Below are positions 53,722 to 63,994 of a stretch of 64,000 nt of DNA, one piece after another. The position numbers and the translations under genes are program-made. The stretch is from assembly GCF_026013615.1 (NCBI RefSeq), contig NZ_JAPDPI010000005.1, positions 97,548 through 161,547 of the forward strand, given 5' to 3'. Below the pieces are notes generated by a model, which saw nothing but the letters and a program-made list of their open reading frames with translations, was not told the origin of the DNA and did not search any database. Source of the stretch: Plebeiibacterium marinum (GTDB lineage Bacteria; Bacteroidota; Bacteroidia; Bacteroidales; Marinilabiliaceae). Position 1 is the stretch's first letter. Each line of letters opens with the position of its first letter.

Positions 53722-54927
53722 ATGAAATATTTAGTAATACTAGCAGATGGGGCTTCAGATGAGCCTGTTGAGGCCTTGGGGGGGAAGACTCCCCTGATGG
53801 CGGCAAAAACTCCTTATATTGATCAGTTGTGCAAGCAGGGAGTAAGTGGATTGCTTGATACTGTGCCAGCATCTTTACATCCGGGTAGCGAAGTTGCCAA
53901 TATGATGGTAATGGGGTATGATGCTGAAAAATACTATAAAGGCAGGGGTGTTTTAGAAGCGGCTTCCATGGGTGTAAAAACATCATTAACAGATCTTGTT
54001 TTTCGATGCAACCTGATTTCAGTTCAGGATGAGAAAATCCTGAACCACTCGGCAGGACACATTACAACGGAGGAAGCGAAAGAAATTATTGAATTTCTCC
54101 AGGAAAAACTGGGATCTGACAAAGTGAACTTTTATGCTGGGGTTAGTTATCGTCATTTGTTGGTTGTTGATGGTGGAAGTGACCAGATTAACTGTACGCC
54201 TCCCCATGATGTTCCTGGTATACCTGTTGTGGATGTGATGCCTACCGCTAAAGCAGATAGTGCTCTTGAAACCATTAAGGTGATTTCTGATTTGATGATG
54301 AAATCAAAAGAGTTGCTGAAAGATCATCCTGTAAATATTAAACGAAGAGAAGCCGGGAAAGCAACAGCTGATATGATTTGGCCATGGTCACCGGGTAATA
54401 CTCCTGATATGCCAACACTAAAAGAGTTGTATGGCGTCGAATCCGGAGTTGTAATTTCGGCAGTAGATTTAATTTATGGGTTAGGTGCTTATGCCGGGTT
54501 AAAAGGTGTGCATGTTGATGGTTCAACAGGATTGCATGATACCAATTACGAAGGAAAAGCAGAAGCTGCCATAAAGGCTTTAAAAGATAATCAATATGTA
54601 TATCTTCATATTGAAGCCAGTGATGAAGCTGGACATGAAGGTGATTATGAGTTGAAAACAAAAACTATTGAGTATCTGGATGAGCGTGTTGTAAAATATA
54701 TAATTGATGAAGTGGCAAAAATGGACGAGCCGGTAACTATTGCTTTATTGCCGGATCACCCTACGCCATGTCACTTGCGTACCCATACACGTGATGCAGT
54801 CCCGTTTTTTATTGTAAAGCCGGGTATGAAGCCTGATGAGGTTACAGAGTATAATGAAGATGCAGCCCAAAAGGGAGGTTTTGGTCGTATTTATGGTACA
54901 GAATTCATGCAAACACTATTAAAATAG
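53722..54927 (+). CDS. cofactor-independent phosphoglycerate mutase-like protein, candidate homoserine kinase
   Basis: 401 residues of the apgM family (alkaline-phosphatase superfamily): ILADGASDEPVEALGGKTPL, LHPGSEVANMMVMGYD, EASDEAGHEGD and LLPDHPTPCHLRTHTRDAVPF with the metal-binding Asp/His residues. Lies between thrA and thrC in the thr operon (38 bases after thrA, 14 before thrC), exactly where homoserine kinase belongs. No GHMP-type ThrB is present. Members of this family have been proposed and shown in some bacteria to act as homoserine kinase; here that role is inferred from context. A glycolytic mutase is the alternative. Confidence 0.9.
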   Translation: MKYLVILADGASDEPVEALGGKTPLMAAKTPYIDQLCKQGVSGLLDTVPASLHPGSEVANMMVMGYDAEKYYKGRGVLEAASMGVKTSLTDLVFRCNLISVQDEKILNHSAGHITTEEAKEIIEFLQEKLGSDKVNFYAGVSYRHLLVVDGGSDQINCTPPHDVPGIPVVDVMPTAKADSALETIKVISDLMMKSKELLKDHPVNIKRREAGKATADMIWPWSPGNTPDMPTLKELYGVESGVVISAVDLIYGLGAYAGLKGVHVDGSTGLHDTNYEGKAEAAIKALKDNQYVYLHIEASDEAGHEGDYELKTKTIEYLDERVVKYIIDEVAKMDEPVTIALLPDHPTPCHLRTHTRDAVPFFIVKPGMKPDEVTEYNEDAAQKGGFGRIYGTEFMQTLLK

Positions 54928-54941
54928 TAAAATCAGACAAA

Positions 54942-56237
54942 ATGCAGTTTTATAGTACAAATTCACAAAATATAAAAGTTGGCCTTAAAGAAGCTGTTCT
55001 TAAAGGATTGGCAGAGGATAATGGTTTGTATATGCCGGAGCAGATTCCGGTATTACCAGAGTCTTTTTTTAATGATATCGCAAATAAATCGCTTCAGGAA
55101 ATAGGGTATGAAGTTCTTAAGCCTTTTTTTACTCCTGATATACCAGAGGATAAGTTTAAGGAGTTGGTTGATGATGCCCTTGATTTTGAGATTCCGGTAG
55201 TAAAAGTCAGTGATAAGAAATATGCTTTGGAGTTGTTCCATGGGCCAACCCTGGCATTTAAAGATGTGGGAGCACGGTTTATGGCTCGTATCCTTTCTTC
55301 ATTCGTTTGCGGACAGGAAAAGGATATTAATATTTTGGTGGCTACTTCCGGTGATACAGGTAGTGCGGTAGCAAATGGTTTTTATAAAGTTCCGGGGATT
55401 AATGTTTTTGTACTTTATCCTAAGGGATTGGTAAGTGAGGTTCAGGAAAAGCAATTTACTACATTAGGTGAAAATATAACTGCCATAGAGGTAGATGGTA
55501 CCTTTGATGATTGTCAGCGGATGGTTAAACAAGCCTTTCTTGATAAAGAATTGAATGAAAAAATGGTGTTGACTTCTGCAAATTCGATCAATTTAGCCAG
55601 GTTGTTGCCTCAATCCATTTATTATCACCATGCTTATGCCCAGATGCGCAAAAATGGAATTAAGGATGATGTGGTAATGTGTGTACCAAGTGGTAATTTT
55701 GGTAACATTACAGCCGGATTAATTGCTCAGCTGATGGGATTGCCTGTTAAAAGGTTTATCGCTGCCACAAACATCAATGATATAGTGCCAAAGTATTTAG
55801 AGTCTGGTCAGTACAATCCGGCTCCATCAAAAGCAACAATTGCCAATGCTATGGATGTTGGTGATCCGAGTAATTTTGTGCGTATTTTGGACTTGTATGA
55901 TGCTGAGCACAAAGTGGTAACTGAAAAAATGGAAGGTTATTCGTACACAGATGAGCAAATCAGGGCCACATTAAAAAGAGTTGATTCGGACGAGGCTTAT
56001 GTTTTGGATCCACATGGTGCAACTGGATATATGGCATTGGAGGAAGGGTTGAAAGAAGGAGAGTCTGGTGTGTTTCTGGAAACAGCCCATCCAACTAAAT
56101 TTCCGGAGGTAGTAGAGCCCGAAATTGGGAGAAGTCTTGAGGTGCCGGAAAGATTGCAGGCATTTATGAAAGGAGAGAGGAAGAGTGTGCAAATGGATAC
56201 AACACTTGAAAATTTAAAGGATTTTTTATTAAAATAG
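54942..56237 (+). CDS. thrC: threonine synthase
   Basis: 431-residue PLP enzyme turning O-phosphohomoserine into threonine. LFHGPTLAFKDVGARFMARIL contains the Schiff-base Lys in the family motif; ATSGDTGSAVANGFY and CVPSGNFGNITAGL are the phosphate-binding and PLP-phosphate loops; ANSINLARLLPQSIYYHHAY is characteristic of the bacterial subfamily. Third gene of the operon. Confidence 0.96.
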   Translation: MQFYSTNSQNIKVGLKEAVLKGLAEDNGLYMPEQIPVLPESFFNDIANKSLQEIGYEVLKPFFTPDIPEDKFKELVDDALDFEIPVVKVSDKKYALELFHGPTLAFKDVGARFMARILSSFVCGQEKDINILVATSGDTGSAVANGFYKVPGINVFVLYPKGLVSEVQEKQFTTLGENITAIEVDGTFDDCQRMVKQAFLDKELNEKMVLTSANSINLARLLPQSIYYHHAYAQMRKNGIKDDVVMCVPSGNFGNITAGLIAQLMGLPVKRFIAATNINDIVPKYLESGQYNPAPSKATIANAMDVGDPSNFVRILDLYDAEHKVVTEKMEGYSYTDEQIRATLKRVDSDEAYVLDPHGATGYMALEEGLKEGESGVFLETAHPTKFPEVVEPEIGRSLEVPERLQAFMKGERKSVQMDTTLENLKDFLLK

Positions 56238-56360
56238 GTATGGTTTTTGGATCATTTTAAGGAAATACTTTACAATTATTAAGATTTTTTCAAAAAATAA
56301 TTATTTTTACGATTCTTAATATAGAAAAGTATTAATTAGAAATAATTCAAAACAAAGATT

Positions 56361-57002
56361 ATGAAGAACATTTTAACATTAGGGGTGTTATTGTTTGCTT
56401 TAGTTGCAACAACTTTTGCCCAGGAGGAGAAGAGCGCTGCAGAGTTGAAGAATGATGGGAATGCGGCATTAAAAACGAAAGATTATAAAACCGCATTAGC
56501 TTCTTATGAGGCTGCAATTGCAGCCTGGGGTGAGGAAGAAATGGATGCAGCTATGATTTACAATACTGCAACATGTGCAAGGAAGTTAAAAAAGGATGAA
56601 CTTTCAATTAAGTACTTTGACCAGGTTAAGGAATTGGGTTATAAAGCCGATATTGCAACTTATTATAAGGCAAAAGCCTATAAGAACCTGGAAAAAGAAG
56701 AGGAGATGGAAAAAACCTTGTTGGCAGGAATTGAAGAATTTGCTTCCAGTAAGTATGTTGCCCATATGAAAAAAGAATTAGCAACCTACTATGTGAAACA
56801 AGCTAATGAGTTTTTTACTAAAGGGGTTTCTTTGTTAAATACCCGTACTGATACAAATAGAGACCAGTGGGATGCCATCAAAGGTAATGCTAAGACTGAA
56901 TTGGATAAGGCGACTGAGTTGGCAAATAAGGCTATTGGTTACCAGGCTTCAAATCAGGCAGCTCAAACAATTGTTACTAAATCAGCAGAGTTGTTGAAGT
57001 AA
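56361..57002 (+). CDS. secreted TPR protein
   Basis: 213 residues. Signal peptide 1-~21 (LGVLLFALVATTFAQEEK). Three to four TPR-like helical repeats follow (AAELKNDGNAALKTKDYKTALASYEAAI, AAMIYNTATCARKLKKDELSIKYFDQVKELG, YYKAKAYKNLEKEEEMEKTLLAGI), then a helical tail. Periplasmic or envelope scaffold; partner unknown. Not part of the thr operon, with a 123-base gap after thrC. Confidence 0.8.
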   Translation: MKNILTLGVLLFALVATTFAQEEKSAAELKNDGNAALKTKDYKTALASYEAAIAAWGEEEMDAAMIYNTATCARKLKKDELSIKYFDQVKELGYKADIATYYKAKAYKNLEKEEEMEKTLLAGIEEFASSKYVAHMKKELATYYVKQANEFFTKGVSLLNTRTDTNRDQWDAIKGNAKTELDKATELANKAIGYQASNQAAQTIVTKSAELLK

Positions 57003-57021
57003 TTAATAGTAATGATATAAA

Positions 57022-57157
57022 CAATAGTTCGTTAGTTTTTTATAAGTGTAAGATTATGAGATATTTAATAAAATCAACTTAAGTTAGGTAAAAATCTTAT
57101 TTTAAGTATCTTGCAAATGAGTCTCTTATCTCTTATCTAAAATCTAACGATCTGTTA
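57022..57157 (-). mobile_element. miniature inverted-repeat element, copy D (136 bp, reverse orientation)
   Basis: Reverse complement of copy B with few changes, same ends. Flanks ATAAA and AAAAA differ by one base, compatible with a target duplication in A-rich DNA. It abuts the poly-A side of the terminator at 57157. Confidence 0.85.
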
Positions 57158-57194
57158 AAAAAAAAGGATGAACAATTGTTCATCCTTTTTTTTT
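57157..57194. terminator. bidirectional terminator between the TPR gene and clpC
   Basis: Perfect palindrome GGATGAACAATTGTTCATCC (57166-57185) flanked by nine A and nine T, so it works on both strands. Confidence 0.92.
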
Positions 57195-57209
57195 GTGTCC
57201 ATATGGAAA

Positions 57210-59744
57210 TTATTCCTTGTCTTCAGGCTCGTTGAGAGCTTTATTGTCTTTTAATATCGAAGTGAAAATTTTACTTTCTTTTTCGTCATAATCAACCTGT
57301 ATCATGTCTCCTTCTGAAACAGATGCCTGGATTATTACTTCTGCCATTTCATCTTCAAGGTATTTTTGTATAGCTCTTTTTAAAGGTCGTGCCCCAAATT
57401 GAGAGTCAAATCCTTTTGATGCGATAAAGTCTTTTGCATTTTCAGTAAGTTCAAGTTTGTAGCCTAAGCTTTCCACCCTTGAGTAAAGTCCTTTGAGTTC
57501 AATGTCGATAATCTTGTGAATATCTTCTTTTTCAAGTGTGTTGAACACAATCACATCGTCAATACGGTTGATGAACTCTGGAGCAAAGGCCTTTTTCAAT
57601 GCTTTTTGAATTACATGGCGTGCGTGGTCTGAATCAGATTCCCTGCTTGCGGATTGGAAACCAACTCCACGGCCAAAATCTTTAAGTTCACGAGACCCGA
57701 TGTTTGAGGTCATAATAATAATTGTGTTCTTAAAGTCCACTTTTCTCCCCAGGCTGTCGGTTAACCTTCCTTCGTCCAGTACTTGAAGTAATAGATTAAA
57801 TACATCAGGGTGGGCTTTTTCAATTTCATCTAAAAGCACTACTGAATATGGTCGACGGCGAACTTTTTCGGTTAGCTGTCCACCTTCTTCGTATCCTATA
57901 TATCCCGGAGGTGCACCAACAAGTCTTGATATGGAGAATTTCTCCATGTATTCACTCATATCAATTCTAATCAATGCATCAGTTGAATCAAACAGGTATT
58001 TAGCAAGGATCTTTGCCAAGTGGGTTTTTCCCACACCAGTAGGGCCAAGAAACACGAAAGATCCGATTGGGCGGTTAGGATCTTTTAGCCCTGCACGGTT
58101 CCTTTGTATTGCTTTCACAATTTTTTGAATGGCTTCTTCCTGGCCAATGACACTGCCTTTAAGTTGGTCGCCCATTTTTAATAACCTGAAACCTTCGGCC
58201 TGGGCAACTCTTTGAACCGGAATGCCGGTCATCATAGCAACAACTTCAGCAACCTTTTCAACGTCTACGGTTTCTCTTTGTTGTTGTAATTCCTGTTCCC
58301 ATTTGTCTTTTGCTTCATTGAGTTCTTCCATGTAGGTTTTTTCCTTATCTCTGAAGCTGGCTGCCAGTTCAAAATTTTGAGCTTTTACAGCCTTTATTTT
58401 ATTTTCTTTGGTTTCTTCTATCTGTTCTTCAAGTTTCAGGATGGTTTCAGGAACAACAATATTTGAAATATGTACCCTCGATCCTGCTTCGTCTAAAGCA
58501 TCAATGGCTTTGTCGGGAAGATGGCGATCGGTAATGTACCTTTCTGTAAGTTTAACACAGGCTTCAACAGCCTCGGGAGTAAACTCTACATTGTGGTGGT
58601 CTTCATATTTTTCCTTGATGTTGTTCAGTATTTCTACCGTTTCTTCAATAGAAGTTGGTTCAACCATTACTTTTTGGAAACGTCTTTCCAGAGCTCCGTC
58701 TTTTTCAATATGCTGACGGTATTCATCCAATGTTGTAGCACCAATGCACTGAATTTCACCTCTGGCCAAGGCCGGCTTCAACATGTTTGCCGCATCTAGC
58801 GAACCGGTTGCTCCCCCTGCTCCAACTATGGTGTGGATTTCATCGATAAATAAAATGATATTGGGGTTTTTCGAAAGCTCGTTTAAAATGGCTTTCATTC
58901 TTTCTTCAAATTGTCCGCGGTATTTAGTACCTGCCACAATAGAAGCAAGGTCCAGTGTTACTACCCTTTTGTCGAAAAGAACTCTGGAAACCTTTTTTTC
59001 ATGGATGCGTATTGCCAGTCCTTCAGCGATGGCAGATTTACCAACGCCAGGTTCTCCAATTAATATGGGGTTGTTTTTCTTTCTTCGACTTAAAATCTGA
59101 GCCAGCCTTTCAATCTCATTCTCCCTGCCAACGATGGGGTCAAGTTTTCCTTCCTCAGCTGCCTGAGTCATATCAATACCAAAATTGTCAAGCACGGGAG
59201 TGTCAGAGCCTTTTGAAGTGCCCGAAGACCTGGGTGCATCAGATCCACCGCTTCCTCCTGAAGAAAAAGGGCTATCCTGATCGTCGTCTTCCGGTAGATC
59301 AGCCTTAGCCAATGGTTCGTTGTTGGTAATAATGCCTTTTACTTTTTCGTAATTAATCTTTTCTTCTGCCATAAGTTCGGATATAAAACCTCTGTTATCT
59401 TTTAATAATGCTAATAACAAATGTCCTGTGTTTATGTCTTTGCTTTTAATTGACCTGGCCTCCAGATAAATCAACCTTAAAATTCTTTCGGAGGATTTTA
59501 AAAGAGGAATGTGGTCTGTATGTTCTAAGGTTACATTTGTTTTTAGTTTTGATTCAATGCTGCTCTTAATATTCCCAAGGTCCACGTTAAGCTGGATCAA
59601 AAGCTCGATGGCAGTGCCTTCACCTTCCCTTAAAATTCCCAATAGCAGGTGTTCCGGACTGATGAAAGGGTTCCCTAATCTTTCTGCTTCTTCCTTGGCA
59701 AAACTTATCACATCATTAATTCTTTGTGAAAAATTTAGATTCAT
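57210..59744 (-). CDS. clpC: Clp protease ATP-binding subunit ClpC
   Basis: 844-residue Hsp100 unfoldase. Clp-N repeats (~1-140), first AAA+ domain with Walker A GEPGVGKSAIAEG and DEIHTIVGAG, central UVR-like motif (KAQNFELAASFRDKEKTYMEEL), second AAA+ domain with GPTGVGKTHLAK and LLDEIEKAHPDVFNLLLQVLDEGRLTD. The loop GRGVGF provides the [LIV]-G-F tripeptide for docking ClpP, so it is ClpC rather than ClpB. A Ser/Gly-rich linker (SGGSGGSDAPRSSGTSKGSD) sits between the N-domain and the first ATPase. clpP is not in the window. Confidence 0.94.
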   Translation of the reverse strand: MNLNFSQRINDVISFAKEEAERLGNPFISPEHLLLGILREGEGTAIELLIQLNVDLGNIKSSIESKLKTNVTLEHTDHIPLLKSSERILRLIYLEARSIKSKDINTGHLLLALLKDNRGFISELMAEEKINYEKVKGIITNNEPLAKADLPEDDDQDSPFSSGGSGGSDAPRSSGTSKGSDTPVLDNFGIDMTQAAEEGKLDPIVGRENEIERLAQILSRRKKNNPILIGEPGVGKSAIAEGLAIRIHEKKVSRVLFDKRVVTLDLASIVAGTKYRGQFEERMKAILNELSKNPNIILFIDEIHTIVGAGGATGSLDAANMLKPALARGEIQCIGATTLDEYRQHIEKDGALERRFQKVMVEPTSIEETVEILNNIKEKYEDHHNVEFTPEAVEACVKLTERYITDRHLPDKAIDALDEAGSRVHISNIVVPETILKLEEQIEETKENKIKAVKAQNFELAASFRDKEKTYMEELNEAKDKWEQELQQQRETVDVEKVAEVVAMMTGIPVQRVAQAEGFRLLKMGDQLKGSVIGQEEAIQKIVKAIQRNRAGLKDPNRPIGSFVFLGPTGVGKTHLAKILAKYLFDSTDALIRIDMSEYMEKFSISRLVGAPPGYIGYEEGGQLTEKVRRRPYSVVLLDEIEKAHPDVFNLLLQVLDEGRLTDSLGRKVDFKNTIIIMTSNIGSRELKDFGRGVGFQSASRESDSDHARHVIQKALKKAFAPEFINRIDDVIVFNTLEKEDIHKIIDIELKGLYSRVESLGYKLELTENAKDFIASKGFDSQFGARPLKRAIQKYLEDEMAEVIIQASVSEGDMIQVDYDEKESKIFTSILKDNKALNEPEDKE

Positions 59745-59922
59745 ATAATAACGTATTACAATACTAAATTTAAAAATACAATTTATTTTAATTTCTTATC
59801 TATTTGAAACCTTAAAAATAGCAATAAATATGCGCAATAAAGAAAGTTTGTGGGTTGTTGATAAAATGTGTTATAAAAGCCTTTAAAATTAGCTTATAAA
59901 TAACTAAATTAGGCCGTTCAAA

Positions 59923-59946
59923 AAACAGGCTTGTAAAGGCCTGTTT
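59923..59946 (+). promoter_or_regulatory. hairpin in the gyrA 5' leader
   Basis: AAACAGGC / GCCTGTTT 8-bp stem with an 8-base loop, followed by TTCGTTTG, 37 bases upstream of the gyrA ATG. Weak terminator or leader structure. Confidence 0.45.
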
Positions 59947-59982
59947 TCGTTTGTAAATTCTAATTCAAAATTTAATAATTAA

Positions 59983-62520
59983 ATGGCTGAAGGAGAGAAA
60001 ATAATTAAAATAAACATTGAGGAAGAGATGAAATCGGCCTACATTGATTATTCAATGTCGGTGATTGTATCAAGGGCACTTCCTGACGTGAGGGACGGGT
60101 TTAAACCTGTTCATAGACGCGTATTGTACGGGATGAGTGAACTTGGTGTTACTGCCTCAAAGCCATATAAAAAATCAGCAAGGATCGTAGGAGAGGTTCT
60201 TGGTAAATATCACCCGCACGGGGATTCTTCTGTATATTTTGCCATGGTGCGGATGGCACAGGAATGGTCGTTGCGCTATCCTTTAGTTGATGGCCAGGGT
60301 AACTTTGGATCGGTAGATGGTGACAGTCCGGCTGCTATGCGTTATACTGAGGCAAGGTTAAATAAAATTGCAGAGGAAACATTAGTGGATATTGAGAAGC
60401 GTACAGTTGATTTTCAATTAAACTTTGATGATTCTATCAAAGAACCTACGGTGTTGCCAACCAGAATACCAAATTTATTGGTTAATGGAGCTTCGGGTAT
60501 TGCTGTAGGTATGGCAACTAATATGCCGCCTCATAACCTGACAGAGATTATTAATGCCACGATTGCTTACATAGAAAATAATGATATTGAAGTAGAAGGT
60601 CTGTTGGAATATGTAAAGGCTCCGGATTTCCCAACAGGTGGTATTATTTATGGTTATAAGGGTGTTAAGGAGGCTTTTGAAACCGGTCGTGGAAGAGTGG
60701 TAGTGAGAGCCAAAGCCGAAGTGGAGACAGATAAAAATGGCAGGGATAAAATTATTATCTCTGAGATACCATATATGGTTAACAAGGCAGAGTTGATTAT
60801 GAAGATTGCTGATCTTGTTAACGAAAAAAGAATTGAAGGAATCTCAAATGTTAACGATGAATCGGATAGGCAAGGTATGCGTATTGTTGTTGACCTTAAA
60901 AGAGATTCAATAGCAAATGTTGTTTTAAACAACTTGTATAAGCTTACTGCTCTGCAAACATCATTTAGTGTAAATAATATTGCATTGGTTAAAGGTCGTC
61001 CCCAGTTGTTAAACCTAAAAGGACTGATCAGTAATTTTGTTGAGCACCGTCATGATGTGGTTACAAGAAGAACTCAATATGAGTTAGAGCAAGCAGAGAA
61101 GCGTGCCCATATTCTGGAAGGGTTAATTATTGCCAGTGACAATATTGATGAAGTAATTAAGATTATACGTGCTGCAGCAAGCCCGGATGAGGCAAGGGAA
61201 AATCTGATTAAGAGATTTGAACTGACAGAGATTCAGGCCCGGGCCATTGTGGATATGCGATTGAGACAGTTGACAGGACTGGAACAAGATAAACTGCGTG
61301 CAGAGTACGATGAATTATTGAAAGAAATAGCTGATTTAAAAGATATCTTAGCCAACGAGTCGCGAAGAATGGAGATTATTGTAAATGAGCTTCTTGAAAT
61401 ACGTGACAAGTATGGTGATGAGCGTAAGACAGATATTGTTTATGCATCAGAAGAATTTAATCCTGAAGATTTTTATGCAGATGATGAAATGGTAATAACT
61501 ATTTCGCATATGGGATACATAAAAAGAACTCCGCTGGCAGAATTTAAAACACAAAACAGAGGAGGGGTTGGTTCAAAAGGAAGTACTACCAGGGATGAGG
61601 ACTTTATCGAACACCTTTATCCGGCCACAATGCACAATACCATGTTGTTCTTTACAAAAAAAGGTAGGTGTTTCTGGTTGAAAGTATATGAAATTCCGGA
61701 AGGAGCTAAAAATACTAAAGGAAGGGCCATTCAAAACCTTCTGAATATTGAAGCTGATGATCAGGTGAAAGCCTTTATTAAGGTGAAAAAGTTGAACGAT
61801 GCGGATTATGTAAACAGCCATTATATTATAATGGGTACCAAAAGGGGTATTATCAAAAAGTCGTTGCTTGTTGATTATTCCCGTCCGAGGGTTAATGGTG
61901 TAAATGCTATAACAATTAAGGAGAATGATGAGTTGATTCAGGCCAGGTTGACTAATGGTGAGAATGAAATTCTTATGGCTACCAGATCAGGTAGGGCTAT
62001 TAGGTTTAATGAAACAAAGGTCAGAAGTATTGGTAGAACCGGTTCCGGAGTTCGTGGTATAGCCTTGGATACAGAGGTTGACGAGGTTGTTGGCATGATA
62101 TGTGTTAAAGATATTGAAAAGGAAGATGTTCTTGTAGTATCAGAAAAAGGTTTTGGAAAGAGGTCGAAGATTGAAGATTATCGTATTACCAACAGAGGTG
62201 GTAAAGGGGTAAAAACAATGAAGATCACGGATAAAACCGGAGCATTGATTACTATTAAAAATGTTAATGATGAAAATGATTTGATGATCATTAATAAGTC
62301 CGGAATTACAATTCGTCTGGCTCTTGCTGATTTAAGGACAACGGGAAGGGCAACCCAGGGGGTTAGGGTGATAAACCTTAGGAATGGAGATGAAATTGCC
62401 TCGGTTGCCAAAGTTTCTGCTTATAAGGAAGAGGATGAACTAAAGGAGGAGGTTGATGAGTCAACTACCCAAGGAAATGAAGATGTAGTTTCAGATGAAA
62501 ATACAGAAACTCAGGAATAG
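59983..62520 (+). CDS. gyrA: DNA gyrase subunit A
   Basis: 845 residues. Breakage-reunion domain with catalytic Tyr121 in [10 protein letters not shown] and the quinolone pocket [13 protein letters not shown] (Ser82 and Phe86 take the places of E. coli Ser83 and Asp87, the usual Bacteroidota state). Six-bladed C-terminal propeller with GyrA-box-like segments [10 protein letters not shown] (~525) and [10 protein letters not shown] (~734). Acidic tail rich in Glu/Asp ([11 protein letters not shown] ... TETQE). gyrB is not adjacent. Start ATG gives [16 protein letters not shown]. Confidence 0.97.
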   Translation: MAEGEKIIKINIEEEMKSAYIDYSMSVIVSRALPDVRDGFKPVHRRVLYGMSELGVTASKPYKKSARIVGEVLGKYHPHGDSSVYFAMVRMAQEWSLRYPLVDGQGNFGSVDGDSPAAMRYTEARLNKIAEETLVDIEKRTVDFQLNFDDSIKEPTVLPTRIPNLLVNGASGIAVGMATNMPPHNLTEIINATIAYIENNDIEVEGLLEYVKAPDFPTGGIIYGYKGVKEAFETGRGRVVVRAKAEVETDKNGRDKIIISEIPYMVNKAELIMKIADLVNEKRIEGISNVNDESDRQGMRIVVDLKRDSIANVVLNNLYKLTALQTSFSVNNIALVKGRPQLLNLKGLISNFVEHRHDVVTRRTQYELEQAEKRAHILEGLIIASDNIDEVIKIIRAAASPDEARENLIKRFELTEIQARAIVDMRLRQLTGLEQDKLRAEYDELLKEIADLKDILANESRRMEIIVNELLEIRDKYGDERKTDIVYASEEFNPEDFYADDEMVITISHMGYIKRTPLAEFKTQNRGGVGSKGSTTRDEDFIEHLYPATMHNTMLFFTKKGRCFWLKVYEIPEGAKNTKGRAIQNLLNIEADDQVKAFIKVKKLNDADYVNSHYIIMGTKRGIIKKSLLVDYSRPRVNGVNAITIKENDELIQARLTNGENEILMATRSGRAIRFNETKVRSIGRTGSGVRGIALDTEVDEVVGMICVKDIEKEDVLVVSEKGFGKRSKIEDYRITNRGGKGVKTMKITDKTGALITIKNVNDENDLMIINKSGITIRLALADLRTTGRATQGVRVINLRNGDEIASVAKVSAYKEEDELKEEVDESTTQGNEDVVSDENTETQE

Positions 62521-62551
62521 ATATTAAAGAATCCACACAATAAAATGTTAT

Positions 62552-63718
62552 ATGATGAAGAAGATTATTTTACTATTAATTAGTGTAATAGCCGTTTCCG
62601 GGATTTTTGCCCAAAAAGGAAAGGTTACAACCGCAACAACTTTACTTGATCAGGGTGATGTGACAAAAGCCAAGGAGGCTATTGACGCTGCTTTGGCTAG
62701 TGAAAAAAGTAATACTTGGCCAAAAACATATATTGTTGCCGCAAAAGTATATACAAAACTTGCTAAAGATGGACAGGATGATCAGGGTATCATTAAAGCA
62801 TCTGAATTTTATTCAAAAGCAATTGAGTTTGATAAAAAAGGTGATGAGAAGGGTAAGAAAATTGGTCGTTATAAAAATGAAATTGGCCAGGAGTTGTTGT
62901 TTTTTAGCAATGAGTTAACAAATGCAGGGGTACAGGCATTTAATAAAGAAGACTTTGCTAATGCAGTAAAGGCGTTCGAAAACTTGTTGGAAATAAATAC
63001 AAACGAATATGCTGTAGCTATTCAGGGTGAAAAAGTTGATACGGCTATTATTTTCAATGCCGCTTTAGCTGCTTATAATGCAAAGGACTGGACTGCTGCA
63101 GAAAAATATTTCAATCAATCTATTGATTTGAAATATGGTGGTGGAGATGCAGTGTTGTTGTTACACCAGGTTTTTGGGTCGGCTAAAGACTCTACAAAAA
63201 TGGGAGCTAACTTGATTAAAGGTTTTGAGACTTATCCTGAAGATGATAGGATTTTAACTGAGTTGATTAATTTTTATTTAACAACACAGCAAAATGAAAG
63301 GGCTCTTGACTATTTGAATAAGGCTATCGAGTCTGATCAATCAAATCCATCTTTTTACTATGCTCGCGGAGTATTGAATGATAATAGCAAAAACTTTGAT
63401 GCTGCAATTGCGGATTATAAGAAATGCCTTGAGCTTGATTCGGAATATTTTAATGCCTTATTTAATATGGGAGTAATGTATTTCAATAAAGGAGTTGAAG
63501 AGGTGAATGTTGCCAATGATGAGACTGATATGAAAAAGTATGAGGCCAAAAAAGCAATAGCTGAAGGTACTTTTAAAGAGGCTCTTCCTTTCTTCGAAAG
63601 AGCGCATACTATTAAACCGGAAGATGCTGCTGTTTTGGAAAGTTTAAAGACTCTTTATTATAGATTTGAAATGATGGATAAGTACAATGAGACAGAGGCT
63701 AAATTGAAGGCTTTGTAG
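62552..63718 (+). CDS. secreted TPR-repeat protein
   Basis: 388 residues. Signal peptide to AQ (IAVSGIFAQKGK). About six to seven TPR-like repeats: AKEAIDAALASEKSNTWPKTYIVAAKVYTKLA, NAVKAFENLLEINTNEYAVAI, AALAAYNAKDWTAAEKYFNQSIDL, ERALDYLNKAIESDQSNPSFYYARGVLND, FDAAIADYKKCLELDSEYFNALFNMGVMYF. Likely envelope scaffold. It lies 31 bases after gyrA and may be co-transcribed. A second ATG follows immediately; either may be the start. A terminator is 32 bases downstream. Confidence 0.82.
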   Translation: MMKKIILLLISVIAVSGIFAQKGKVTTATTLLDQGDVTKAKEAIDAALASEKSNTWPKTYIVAAKVYTKLAKDGQDDQGIIKASEFYSKAIEFDKKGDEKGKKIGRYKNEIGQELLFFSNELTNAGVQAFNKEDFANAVKAFENLLEINTNEYAVAIQGEKVDTAIIFNAALAAYNAKDWTAAEKYFNQSIDLKYGGGDAVLLLHQVFGSAKDSTKMGANLIKGFETYPEDDRILTELINFYLTTQQNERALDYLNKAIESDQSNPSFYYARGVLNDNSKNFDAAIADYKKCLELDSEYFNALFNMGVMYFNKGVEEVNVANDETDMKKYEAKKAIAEGTFKEALPFFERAHTIKPEDAAVLESLKTLYYRFEMMDKYNETEAKLKAL

Positions 63719-63750
63719 TAGGGTATTAAGATCTATAAAATATAAGGAAG

Positions 63751-63782
63751 AATCCGGGTCAGAAGTGATCCGGATTTTTTTG
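63751..63782 (+). terminator. rho-independent terminator after the TPR gene
   Basis: AATCCGGGTC / GATCCGGATT stem (one G-T pair), 7-base loop, seven T. Confidence 0.85.
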
Positions 63783-63897
63783 TGCTATAGGGGAGGTATT
63801 TGATAATATGGATTTGTTGGTTATTGGTATCCATATATAAACTTAATTACTGTCCCGAGACCATTTCGTTAAGACTTGGGATATATTTAAGTGTGGT

Positions 63898-63994
63898 TTC
63901 GGCCTATATTCGGATACCATAACCGAACCCTATCCGAACACAACCCGAACAGCACCCGAACAAACCCGAGCGCTACCCGAACAATTCCCGAAGC
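63898..63994. repeat. 11-bp array R11-3 with inverted units, running to the window edge
   Basis: Two inverse units TTCGGCCTATATTCGG (63898-63913), then direct CCGAAC cores at 63923, 63934, 63945, 63956, 63966 (10 bases), 63977 and 63988. Same core as R11-1. Confidence 0.88.
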
